Shown here piece after piece: positions 8,024 to 14,797 of a stretch of DNA of 20,944 bases. Every line of letters starts with the position of its first letter. Within the stretch, counting starts at the first letter, position 1. Both the position numbers and the translations under genes were made by a program. Source of the DNA: Rhodospirillaceae bacterium UBA6608. GTDB taxonomy: Bacteria > Pseudomonadota > Alphaproteobacteria > Rhodospirillales_A > Casp-alpha2. The stretch lies in the NCBI GenBank assembly GCA_002433335.1, contig DJHY01000283.1, positions 1 to 20,944 on the forward strand, written 5' to 3'. Under the pieces are notes generated by a model that was given only the letters and a program-made list of their open reading frames with translations, was not told the DNA's origin and did not search any database.

Positions 8024-8074
8024 GATCGTTCAATTCGATCTCAGCGCGCTCAAACGGGGGGCGCTGACTATAGA
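8024..8074 (+). promoter_or_regulatory. Candidate LysR-type box and promoter of the LeuC-like operon
   Basis: GATCG (8024-8028), 7 bases and CGATC (8036-8040) form a perfect inverted repeat. It satisfies both LysR-type signatures, ATC-N9-GAT and T-N11-A (T8026, A8038). A -10-like TATAGA lies at 8069-8074, which would put the box at about -57 to -41, the usual place for LysR activation, with no good -35 hexamer. The rest of the 287-base gap (7813-8099) holds a GTTCC-C-GGAAC symmetry at 7943-7953 and no convincing gene. Confidence 0.45.
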
Positions 8075-8099
8075 AGAACGCCAACGGGAGGAAGCCACC

Positions 8100-9362
8100 T
8101 TGGGCCAAACCATCAGTGAAAAGATCCTTGCTCGCGCGTCGGGCCGGGAAACCGTTAAACCTGGAGACATCGTAACCTGTCAGGTCGACCTGGCGATGGT
8201 TCACGATTCGTCGGGACCGCGCACCTCGGGCAAAAAGCTCGATGAATTGGGTGTGCCGGTCTGGGACATGGACAAGCTGGTCGTGATCTCCGACCACTAC
8301 GTCAACCTTGATACCCCCGCCGCCAAGGAAGTGCAGGACATCTGCGACGACTGGTGCGAAAGCCACAAGGTGAAGAATTTCATCCGCAATCAGGGTATCT
8401 GCCACATCGTCCTGCCGCAGGAAGGGCATGTTCGGCCCGGCATGTTCTGTGTCGGCGCGGACAGCCACTCGACCACCGCGGGCGCGTTCGGTGCCTTCAT
8501 GGTCGGCGTCGGCGCGACCGAAATCACCGGCGTTATGGCGACCGGCGATATCTGGGTCCGCGTTCCGGACAACATCCGCATGGAAGTGACCGGCGAGTTG
8601 AGCCCGGGCGTTGCCGGCAAGGATGTGATCCTGAAAATCTGCGGCGAACACGGCATCATGGGCTTCGGCTATCAGGTCGTGGAATTCTGCGGCGAGGGCG
8701 TGGCCAACATGTCCGCCCAGGACCGCATGACCCTGACCAACATGGCCGCCGAGATCGGCGCCAAGACGGGCATCATCGCGCCCGACGCCAAGACGGTCGA
8801 ACTTCTGTCCTCGTGGGGCGTGAGCGGCATCAATGCCGACGCCTGGCAGTCCGATGCGGACGCCGTCTACGCCAAGCGCCTGACGGTCGACGGCTCGGCT
8901 CTGGCCCCGCAGGTCGCGGCCCCGTCCAGCCCGGAAAACGCCGACGACGTGACCGCCTACAAGAACGTCAAGTTGGACCAGGCCTATCTAGGGGCCTGCA
9001 CCGGCGCCAAGCTGGAAGACATGCGCATGGCCGCGCAGGTGCTGAAGGGCAAGAAGGTGGCTTCGGGCACCCGATTCCTGGTCGCGCCCTCGACCGTCAA
9101 AATGCGCGAGCAGGCGGCCGCAGAAGGCACGCTGAAAATCCTCGAAGACGCCGGGGCGATGATTTTGCCGTCCGGTTGCGGCGGCTGCATCGGCCTGGGC
9201 GATGCCCGTTTGGCCGAAAACGCCGTGGGCATCTCGTCGACCAACCGTAACTTTGTCGGTCGTGCCGGGCCGAAATCGTCGAAGCTGTATCTGGCGTCTC
9301 CGTTCACCGTTGCGGCCTCGGCCGTGGCCGGCGAGATCGCCGATCCGCGTGACATGCTCTGA
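8100..9362 (+). CDS. Aconitase-family hydro-lyase large subunit (LeuC/DmdA-like)
   Basis: This 420-residue protein is a stand-alone large subunit of the isopropylmalate/homoaconitate/2,3-dimethylmalate dehydratase group. The [4Fe-4S] ligands are Cys300 (YLGACTGAKLEDM), Cys360 and Cys363 (PSGCGGCIGLG). Other conserved blocks are ISEKILARASG, MVHDSSGPRTSGKKLDEL, VGADSHSTTAGAFGAF and the final NRNFVGRAGP. It would move or add water across a C=C bond of a small dicarboxylate, together with the small subunit encoded 14 bases downstream. The start is an unusual TTG at 8100, chosen because GGGAGGAA (8086-8093) lies 6 bases before it and it gives the family-typical MGQTISEKIL. Length and motifs are closer to DmdA- and archaeal-type proteins of about 420 residues than to the ~470-residue LeuC of leucine biosynthesis. 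Its neighbours, a decarboxylating dehydrogenase and a ketoacid reductase, fit an alkylmalate or citraconate-like substrate, but this is inferred. Confidence 0.93.
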   Translation: MGQTISEKILARASGRETVKPGDIVTCQVDLAMVHDSSGPRTSGKKLDELGVPVWDMDKLVVISDHYVNLDTPAAKEVQDICDDWCESHKVKNFIRNQGICHIVLPQEGHVRPGMFCVGADSHSTTAGAFGAFMVGVGATEITGVMATGDIWVRVPDNIRMEVTGELSPGVAGKDVILKICGEHGIMGFGYQVVEFCGEGVANMSAQDRMTLTNMAAEIGAKTGIIAPDAKTVELLSSWGVSGINADAWQSDADAVYAKRLTVDGSALAPQVAAPSSPENADDVTAYKNVKLDQAYLGACTGAKLEDMRMAAQVLKGKKVASGTRFLVAPSTVKMREQAAAEGTLKILEDAGAMILPSGCGGCIGLGDARLAENAVGISSTNRNFVGRAGPKSSKLYLASPFTVAASAVAGEIADPRDML

Positions 9363-9376
9363 GGGGAGGACCGACG

Positions 9377-9874
9377 ATGAATCACAAAGGTAAAGCTTGG
9401 AAGTTCGGCGCCAATATCGACACCGACCTGTTGGCCCCGATTTCCGCCCTGACCAGCGCCAAACCGGCCGAGGCCTATACCGAATGCCTCAAGGACCTGG
9501 ACCCGACCTTCGCGCCGAACTGCAAGGAAGGGGACATCTTCGTCGCCGAGGAAAACCTCGGCATCGGGTCTTCCCGTGAATGGGCGCCGCAGTACCTGCA
9601 GTCCTGCGGCATCCGTGTCGTGTTGGCGAAGTCCTTCGCCCGCATCTTCTATCGCAACTGCTTCAACCTGGCCGTCCCGGCTCTGGTCTGCGCGGAAACG
9701 CATAAGATCTCGACCGGGGATCAGTTGGACGTCGATATGGAGAAAGGCGAGGTCCACAACTTGACCAAGGGCGAGACCTACAAATGCGACACGGTGCCGG
9801 AGCACCTGATGCAGATCGTCGCCGACGGCGGCCTGATGGAGCACCTGAAGAAGCGCTTCAAGAAGGCGAGCTGA
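9377..9874 (+). CDS. Aconitase-family hydro-lyase small subunit (LeuD/DmdB-like)
   Basis: This 165-residue swivel-domain protein is the partner of the large subunit just upstream. Family features are WKFGANIDTDLLAP near the N-terminus, AEENLGIGSSREWAPQYLQSCG (about residues 55-76), whose Ser-Ser-Arg contacts substrate carboxylates in this family, and FARIFYRNCFNLAVP. The loop after NIDTD, ISALTSAKPAEAYTECLK, is the part that sets substrate specificity in LeuD and homoaconitase. It carries neither the YLVY/YLRT-type signature nor the ordinary LeuD sequence, so the substrate is probably not isopropylmalate. Also unusual is GIGSSREWAP where most members read GCGSSREHAP. A strong GGGGAGGA (9363-9370) precedes the ATG. 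The next gene begins one base after this stop (TGACATG), which indicates translational coupling. Confidence 0.9.
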   Translation: MNHKGKAWKFGANIDTDLLAPISALTSAKPAEAYTECLKDLDPTFAPNCKEGDIFVAEENLGIGSSREWAPQYLQSCGIRVVLAKSFARIFYRNCFNLAVPALVCAETHKISTGDQLDVDMEKGEVHNLTKGETYKCDTVPEHLMQIVADGGLMEHLKKRFKKAS

Positions 9875-9875
9875 C

Positions 9876-11483
9876 ATGACCGATGTCACGCCGCTTGAGG
9901 CCGAAGACGTCCGCGACCGGATCCTATCCGGCGCGGAGGTCGCCATCCTGGACCTGCGTGACTTGGGCGTGTTCGGCAACGGCCATATGCTGTTCGCCGT
10001 CAACCTGCCGCTCAGTTACCTCGAGGTGCGCATCGACGACTTCGTGCCGCGCAAGAACACGCCGATCGTTCTGTGTTCGAAGGGCAAGGAGGATGCGCAC
10101 CTGGTGGAACTGGGTGCAGCGCGCCTGATCTCCTGGGGCTATACGGATGTCAGCATCCTGATGGGCGGGCTCGACGCCTGGGAGAAAGCCGGGTTCGAGG
10201 TTTTCTCCGGGGTCAATGTGCCGTCAAAGGCGTTCGGCGAATTCGTCGAACATGCCTACGACACCCCGCGCGTGCCGCCCGAAGAGGTCAAGGCCATGAT
10301 GGACCGGGGCGAGAAAATGGTCGTTCTCGACTCCCGGCCCATGTCCGAATACGTGCAGATGAATATCCCCACGGGCATCGATTGCCCGGGGGCGGAGCTG
10401 GCCTATCGCGTGCACGACCTGGCGCCCGATCCGGACACTACCGTCGTGGTCAATTGCGCCGGGCGGACGCGTTCGATCATCGGCGCGCAGTCGCTGATCA
10501 ACGCCGGTATTCCCAACAAGGTCGTGGCCCTGGAAAACGGAACCATGGGCTGGCATCTGGCCGGGTTCCAGTTGGAGCGCGGGCAGAGCCGTCAGTTCAC
10601 GGACCTGTCCGAGGAAGCCAAGCCCAAGGCACGGGCCGTCGCCGAGCGGGTGGCCAAGCGTTTCGGCGTGCCGTCCTGTGACCATGCCCAATTGGCGGCA
10701 TGGCGGGCGGCAGGCGACCGCACGACCTATGTCCTGGATATTCGCAATCCGGATGAATTCGAGGCGGGCCATCTGGCCGGAAGCCGCTATGCCCCGGGCG
10801 GACAGTTGGTTCAGGCCTGGGACCGCTATGTCGCCGTCCTGGGTGCGCGGATCGTGCTGGTCGACGACGACGGCGTGCGCGCCACGATGACGGCCAGCTG
10901 GTTGGTCCAGATGGGCTGGCCCGAGGTCTATGTGCTGGAGGATGCCTTCGACGGGCAACCGTTGGTCCGTGGGCCGCATCATCCACATGTTTACGGCCTG
11001 GATACCGCCGCCGCCGAGACGGTCACCCCGGAAGGGCTGGAGCGCATGATCGCAGACAAGGTCTGCGTGGTCATCGATCTGGCCGGGAGCCTGACTTATC
11101 GCGACGGTCATATTCCGGGCGCCTGGTTCGCGGTGCGGGCCCGGTTGAAGGACTCGATCAAGAAAATTCCCGACGCCCGGTTCACGGTCCTGACGTCGCC
11201 TGATGGGGTGATGGCGCAATTGGCCGCGCCGGAGCTTCGGGCCATGGGGCGGCGGGTTGTCGTCCTGGTCGACGGAACGGACGGCTGGAAGGCCGCGCGT
11301 AAGGAACTGCAGACAGGCTTCTCCCATATGGCGGATGCCACCGACGATGAGTGGTATCGCCCCTATGACCTGGATGACGCCCAGGAAGGCGCCATGAAGC
11401 AGTATCTGAGCTGGGAGATCAATCTGGTCAATCAGCTCGAACGGGACGGCACGACGCGGTTCCGTAAATTTCCCGTGTCGTAA
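9876..11483 (+). CDS. Four-domain rhodanese-like protein
   Basis: This 535-residue cytoplasmic protein consists of four tandem rhodanese-like domains, at about 5-110, 130-237, 263-360 and 380-480. Domain 1 has a cysteine in the active loop (Cys67, LCSKGKED). Domain 2 has a classical loop (Cys194, NCAGRTRS). In domain 3 the cysteine position is Asp (VLVDDDGVRA), and in domain 4 it is Ser/Pro (TVLTSPDGV), so both are probably structural or regulatory. Each domain begins with the typical xVLDLR/DSR/DIR strand or a variant of it. Rhodaneses carry persulfide sulfur, for example between thiosulfate or cysteine persulfide and an acceptor. The start lies one base after the small-subunit stop, so it is made with a [4Fe-4S] dehydratase. 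It may supply or repair sulfur for that cluster, or handle sulfur released from a substrate; both ideas are inference. A C-terminal tail of about 55 residues (YLSWEINLVNQLERDGTTRF) is unassigned. Confidence 0.9.
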   Translation: MTDVTPLEAEDVRDRILSGAEVAILDLRDLGVFGNGHMLFAVNLPLSYLEVRIDDFVPRKNTPIVLCSKGKEDAHLVELGAARLISWGYTDVSILMGGLDAWEKAGFEVFSGVNVPSKAFGEFVEHAYDTPRVPPEEVKAMMDRGEKMVVLDSRPMSEYVQMNIPTGIDCPGAELAYRVHDLAPDPDTTVVVNCAGRTRSIIGAQSLINAGIPNKVVALENGTMGWHLAGFQLERGQSRQFTDLSEEAKPKARAVAERVAKRFGVPSCDHAQLAAWRAAGDRTTYVLDIRNPDEFEAGHLAGSRYAPGGQLVQAWDRYVAVLGARIVLVDDDGVRATMTASWLVQMGWPEVYVLEDAFDGQPLVRGPHHPHVYGLDTAAAETVTPEGLERMIADKVCVVIDLAGSLTYRDGHIPGAWFAVRARLKDSIKKIPDARFTVLTSPDGVMAQLAAPELRAMGRRVVVLVDGTDGWKAARKELQTGFSHMADATDDEWYRPYDLDDAQEGAMKQYLSWEINLVNQLERDGTTRFRKFPVS

Positions 11484-11525
11484 TCGGCGCGGACCATAAA
11501 AAAACATCCGAAGGAAACACCGAAC

Positions 11526-12590
11526 ATGAAATTCATCGTCCTCGACAACGACGGCATCGGGCCGGAAATCATGGCCGCGACGCTGCCCGTCCTGCAAAAG
11601 CTGGATGAGCAATACGGCCTGAACATCGAACTGGAACACATGGTCAGCGGTATGCGCGCGCTGAAGGCCGAAGGCCACACCATCCCGCAGCGGGTCTATG
11701 ACGCCTGCGACGCCGCCGACGGCGTGATCCTGGGCCCCGTGTCGTCCTATGAATATCCGACCGAGGACAAGGGCGGGGTCAATCCCTCCAAGTCGTTCCG
11801 CGCGGTGTTCGACCTGTTCGCAAACATCCGCCCGGCGCGGACGCGGCCCGGCGTGCCCTCCGTGGTCAAGCAGATGGACCTGGTGATCGTGCGCGAAAAC
11901 ACCGAAGGCCTGTATGCCGACCGCAACATGTTCATGGGCTCCGGCGAATTCATGCCGACCGAGGATGTCGCCCTGAGCGTGCGTAAGATCACCCGTCACG
12001 GGTCTGAGCGGATCGCCCGTCAGGCCTTTGAAATGGCCATGGAACGGCGCAAGAAAGTGACCTTCGTGCACAAGGCCAACGTGCTGCGCATGACCGACGG
12101 CCTGTTCCTTCGGACCTGCATGGACGTCGCCAAGGAATTCCCCAGCGTCGAGACCGAGGAACTGATCATCGACGCCGCGACGGCCCATTTGGTCAAGCGT
12201 CCGCAGGACTTCGACATCATCTGCACGACGAATGCATTTGGCGACATCCTGTCCGATCTGTGCTCGGAACTGTCGGGCAGCCTCGGTCTGGCCGGTTCGA
12301 TCAACGCCGGTAAGGGCCATGTCTTCGCCCAGGCGCAGCACGGCTCCGCCCCCGATATCGCGGGCAAGGGAATCGCCAACCCGACGGCGATGATGCTGTC
12401 GACGGCAATGATGCTGGAAGAGCTGGGTCGGCGCACTTCGCGCAACGATCTGGCGCAGGCCTCGGCCTCGATGTTCAAGGCCATCGAACTGGCCCTGGGC
12501 GACGTCAGCAACCACACACCCGACCTGGGCGGCACCAATTCGACCGACGGCTTCGGCAAGGCCGTTGTGGCCGCGCTCGACAAGGAATAG
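11526..12590 (+). CDS. Isocitrate/isopropylmalate dehydrogenase family protein
   Basis: This 354-residue beta-decarboxylating dehydrogenase oxidises a 2-hydroxy-3-carboxy acid to a 2-oxoacid plus CO2 with NAD(P)+. The metal and catalytic residues are in place: Tyr130 (VIVRENTEGLYA), Lys183 (HKANVLRMTDGLF), Asp216, Asp240 and Asp244 (NAFGDILSD). These numbers nearly match isopropylmalate dehydrogenase (Lys185, Asp217, Asp241, Asp245 in Thermus). The cofactor loop reads AQAQHGSAPDIAGKGIANP, with Gln-Ala instead of the usual Glu-Pro before HGSAPDIAG. The substrate helix is SFRAVFDLFANIRPAR, where LeuB has a Leu-Arg-type start, and the N-terminus lacks the GDGIGPE glycine (DNDGIGPE). So it is probably not LeuB and more likely accepts another alkylmalate, tartrate or homoisocitrate-like acid. 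AAGGAAAC (11511-11518) precedes the ATG. It logically follows the LeuCD-like hydro-lyase encoded upstream. Confidence 0.92.
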   Translation: MKFIVLDNDGIGPEIMAATLPVLQKLDEQYGLNIELEHMVSGMRALKAEGHTIPQRVYDACDAADGVILGPVSSYEYPTEDKGGVNPSKSFRAVFDLFANIRPARTRPGVPSVVKQMDLVIVRENTEGLYADRNMFMGSGEFMPTEDVALSVRKITRHGSERIARQAFEMAMERRKKVTFVHKANVLRMTDGLFLRTCMDVAKEFPSVETEELIIDAATAHLVKRPQDFDIICTTNAFGDILSDLCSELSGSLGLAGSINAGKGHVFAQAQHGSAPDIAGKGIANPTAMMLSTAMMLEELGRRTSRNDLAQASASMFKAIELALGDVSNHTPDLGGTNSTDGFGKAVVAALDKE

Positions 12591-12599
12591 GGGGCACCG

Positions 12600-13658
12600 A
12601 TGGCTGGAGAGGATCGCATCGCCGTCTATGGGGCCGGCGCTGTCGGCGCTTACGTGGGCGGCTACATGACCCGTGATGGGCGCGACGTTACCCTGATCGA
12701 TCCCTGGGAAGAGCATGTGAATCTCATGCGCGACCCGGGATTGAAGCTGTCGGGCCTGACCGAGCCCGAGAACTTTACCGTCAAATGCAATGCGATCCTC
12801 GACGGCGATCTGCCGCCGCCGGGGAAGGTTGGGCCGTTCGACGTCATCTTCATTTGTGTGAAGTCGTTCGACACCGAAGCCGCCGCCAAGCGCATGCAGC
12901 CTTATCTGGCGGACGGCGGGTTCATGGTCAGCCTGCAGAACGGCATCAACGAGGAAACCATCGCCAAGGTGGTCGGCCATGACCGCACGGTCGGCTGTAT
13001 CGCCTCGGCGATTTCCGTCTCCATGTGGGAGCCGGGTGCCGTGCGCCGCAACGTTAAACTAGGTGGCACGGAGCACACGGTGTTCCGCGCCGGTGAGCTG
13101 GACGGCAGCGTCACGCCGCGCGTCGAGAAGATCGCGGAAATCCTGTCCAGCGTCGATAGTGCCAAGGTTACGACGACCCTGATGGGTGAGCGTTGGTCGA
13201 AGCTGATCGTCAACTGCATGCGCAATCCGATCTCGGCGGCGTCGGGCATGGCGTCGAACGCCTGCGATACTGACGACCATATCCGTCATCTGGGTATTCG
13301 CATCGGCTCCGAGGCCGTGGCGGTCGCCAAGGCCGAAGGCCATCCGTTGGAAAAGCTGCTTGGCATGCCGCCGGAACAGGTCTTGGCGGCGGGGCAGGGC
13401 GATGCGGAAGCCATGGCTGCTTGCGACAAGAAGCTGTTGGACGATCGGGCCAAGCGCTCGGACCAGCAGCGCCCGTCGATGGCCCAGGACATGGTCAAGG
13501 GCCGCAAGACCGAGATCGATTACCTGAACGGTTTCGTCGTGCTGAAGGCCAAGAACCACGGCATTGCCGTGCCTGCCAACGAAGGCATCGTCACCGCCAT
13601 CAAACGGATCGAGGCGGGTGAATTGAAGCCGGGGCCTGAAATTCTGTCGGCAGTCTAG
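12600..13658 (+). CDS. Ketopantoate reductase (ApbA/PanE) family protein, first copy
   Basis: This 352-residue protein is a 2-oxoacid reductase of the ApbA/PanE family. The N-terminal Rossmann fold opens with IAVYGAGAVGAYVGG (Gly-x-Gly-x-x-Gly). The helical C-terminal domain carries WSKLIVNCMRNPISA (Lys201, Asn205) and the segment with Arg-Pro-Ser-Met-Ala-Gln-Asp followed by GRKTEIDYLNG. Lys88 in CVKSFDTEAA is the conserved domain-interface lysine. It would reduce a branched 2-oxoacid with NADPH. It is about 45 residues longer than E. coli PanE, with an insertion around LEKLLGMPPEQVLAAGQGD (about 242-262). It lies 9 bases after the decarboxylating dehydrogenase gene and ends the five-gene operon, so its substrate may be that enzyme's 2-oxoacid product rather than ketopantoate. 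Its TAG stop overlaps the stop of the convergent SGNH gene in a shared CTAG. Confidence 0.9.
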   Translation: MAGEDRIAVYGAGAVGAYVGGYMTRDGRDVTLIDPWEEHVNLMRDPGLKLSGLTEPENFTVKCNAILDGDLPPPGKVGPFDVIFICVKSFDTEAAAKRMQPYLADGGFMVSLQNGINEETIAKVVGHDRTVGCIASAISVSMWEPGAVRRNVKLGGTEHTVFRAGELDGSVTPRVEKIAEILSSVDSAKVTTTLMGERWSKLIVNCMRNPISAASGMASNACDTDDHIRHLGIRIGSEAVAVAKAEGHPLEKLLGMPPEQVLAAGQGDAEAMAACDKKLLDDRAKRSDQQRPSMAQDMVKGRKTEIDYLNGFVVLKAKNHGIAVPANEGIVTAIKRIEAGELKPGPEILSAV

Positions 13659-14788
13659 TTTTTGAGTGAGGCGTCGCGGAAAATCCTGAGATGACAGGAT
13701 GCGCGGGGGTGGAAGGGGTCGAAGAACTCCGGTCCCTTGCAGATGTCTGAAAGGTAACTTCCTTTCACCTGAATGCCGCGCGCGGCGCCTTCCTTCCTCA
13801 AAAAGTCTTCCGCTTTTGTGATGATGGGGCCGTATGCCGGGTTGGCTGCAAGGTTCTTTATCGCCAGAGGGTGGTAAGGGGCTAATCCAATGATCACCTC
13901 GATGCCGGCGTTTTGCAGGTAATCGATAATATTGAGCAAGGTTTGGGCGTAGACCGGGGAAAGTTCACGAAAGTTCCCCAGATTGTAGGCTTTGTTGTCC
14001 AAGCCGAAAGCTTTGGCCGCTTCGGCGACTTTCTTTTCGCTGATCGTGCGCTCTGCTTCCGGCGGAATGCGATACCCCTCGGGGGCGAGGCCGCCGCGAA
14101 CAAGCGGCGGATCGCTGGTTGCTGCGGTTTCGACTGACAACCGCCGCCAATAAGGGGCAATTGACGAAACGCCATATTGGCGTGCGCGCTCTATACTTGC
14201 TTTCAGATAACCCAACGATACGAAGGCAAGCGCCTTGGCCGTTTGTTGTCGGTCCAACGATGAAGCGACAACCTTGACCCCGGCTGGGGTAAAGCGCCGA
14301 CAGGCTTCATCGAGAGATGTCGCTTCGGCAGATTGGCCGTTGGCATTGAACACCCAAGGATCTATCACCAGGACCATGCGGCGCGGCAAGATCGAGCGCG
14401 AGGCGTAGCCCTCGACAACTTGGCAGAACTGAAAAATTCCAGCACCGTTAACCCAATGGTTTTTGAGATTGCCCGGCCAGATCTCGGAGCTGATCACCAT
14501 TGCTCGGCTGGACCCCATGACAACGGTATCGGGGGGGCGGCGAAGCAGGGATATGCGTTCCGATTGCAAAGCGAGCATGTCCAGGTTGGAAATGCCGGAA
14601 ACGTAATTTCCTTCCTCCATCAGTTTCGCGACGGCTTTGATCTGGTCGTCCAGCAAAAGATTGGCTGGATCATAGGCGAGATTGATCGTCACGACCGAAG
14701 CCATGAAAAAGAAAAAACCGGCGGCAAGACCATACAAGTAGGTTCTGTAGGTCTTGGATGCGAGATCGTCAGCTGATTGGTCGGTCAT
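13655..14788 (-). CDS. Membrane-anchored SGNH/DHHW-like partner of the MBOAT protein
   Basis: This 377-residue protein has a short cytoplasmic start, one hydrophobic segment (about residues 18-40, YLYGLAAGFFFFMASVVTIN) and a large domain expected in the periplasm. VVMGSSRAMVI (about residues 89-99) resembles the serine loop of SGNH-type domains, and FFDPFHPRASCH near the C-terminus supplies the Asp357-x-x-His360 pair. Proteins of this type (AlgJ/AlgX-, PatB- or DltD-like) work with an MBOAT that brings acyl groups across the membrane, and esterify or hold a polysaccharide or other envelope polymer. The MBOAT gene lies 9 bases upstream on the same strand, which supports a pair. No clear Shine-Dalgarno precedes the ATG, so translation may depend on the upstream gene. 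The polymer modified is unknown. I do not recognise a close named relative. Confidence 0.75.
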   Translation of the reverse strand: MTDQSADDLASKTYRTYLYGLAAGFFFFMASVVTINLAYDPANLLLDDQIKAVAKLMEEGNYVSGISNLDMLALQSERISLLRRPPDTVVMGSSRAMVISSEIWPGNLKNHWVNGAGIFQFCQVVEGYASRSILPRRMVLVIDPWVFNANGQSAEATSLDEACRRFTPAGVKVVASSLDRQQTAKALAFVSLGYLKASIERARQYGVSSIAPYWRRLSVETAATSDPPLVRGGLAPEGYRIPPEAERTISEKKVAEAAKAFGLDNKAYNLGNFRELSPVYAQTLLNIIDYLQNAGIEVIIGLAPYHPLAIKNLAANPAYGPIITKAEDFLRKEGAARGIQVKGSYLSDICKGPEFFDPFHPRASCHLRIFRDASLKN

Positions 14789-14797
14789 GCCGGTGGC

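Noticed and set aside
7907..8119. 70-codon open frame on the plus strand in the gap before the LeuC-like gene
   Set aside because: It has no ribosome site and no family resemblance, and it overlaps the TTG start and ribosome site of the LeuC-like gene.
8100..12590. Standard leucine biosynthesis operon leuC-leuD-leuB
   Set aside because: The large subunit is the ~420-residue type, the small-subunit loop and the IPMDH-family substrate and cofactor segments differ from LeuD and LeuB, and the genes sit with rhodanese and ketoacid reductase genes.
10224..12980. 918-codon open frame on the minus strand
   Set aside because: It lies antisense to the rhodanese, IPMDH-family and ketopantoate-reductase genes, has a His/Gly/Arg/Asp-rich composition typical of GC-rich shadow frames, and shows no domain.
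13684..13701. Hairpin after the plus-strand operon as an intrinsic terminator
   Set aside because: A 6-bp stem with no T-run on the plus strand and only four T on the minus strand, inside coding sequence. Too weak to list as a feature.
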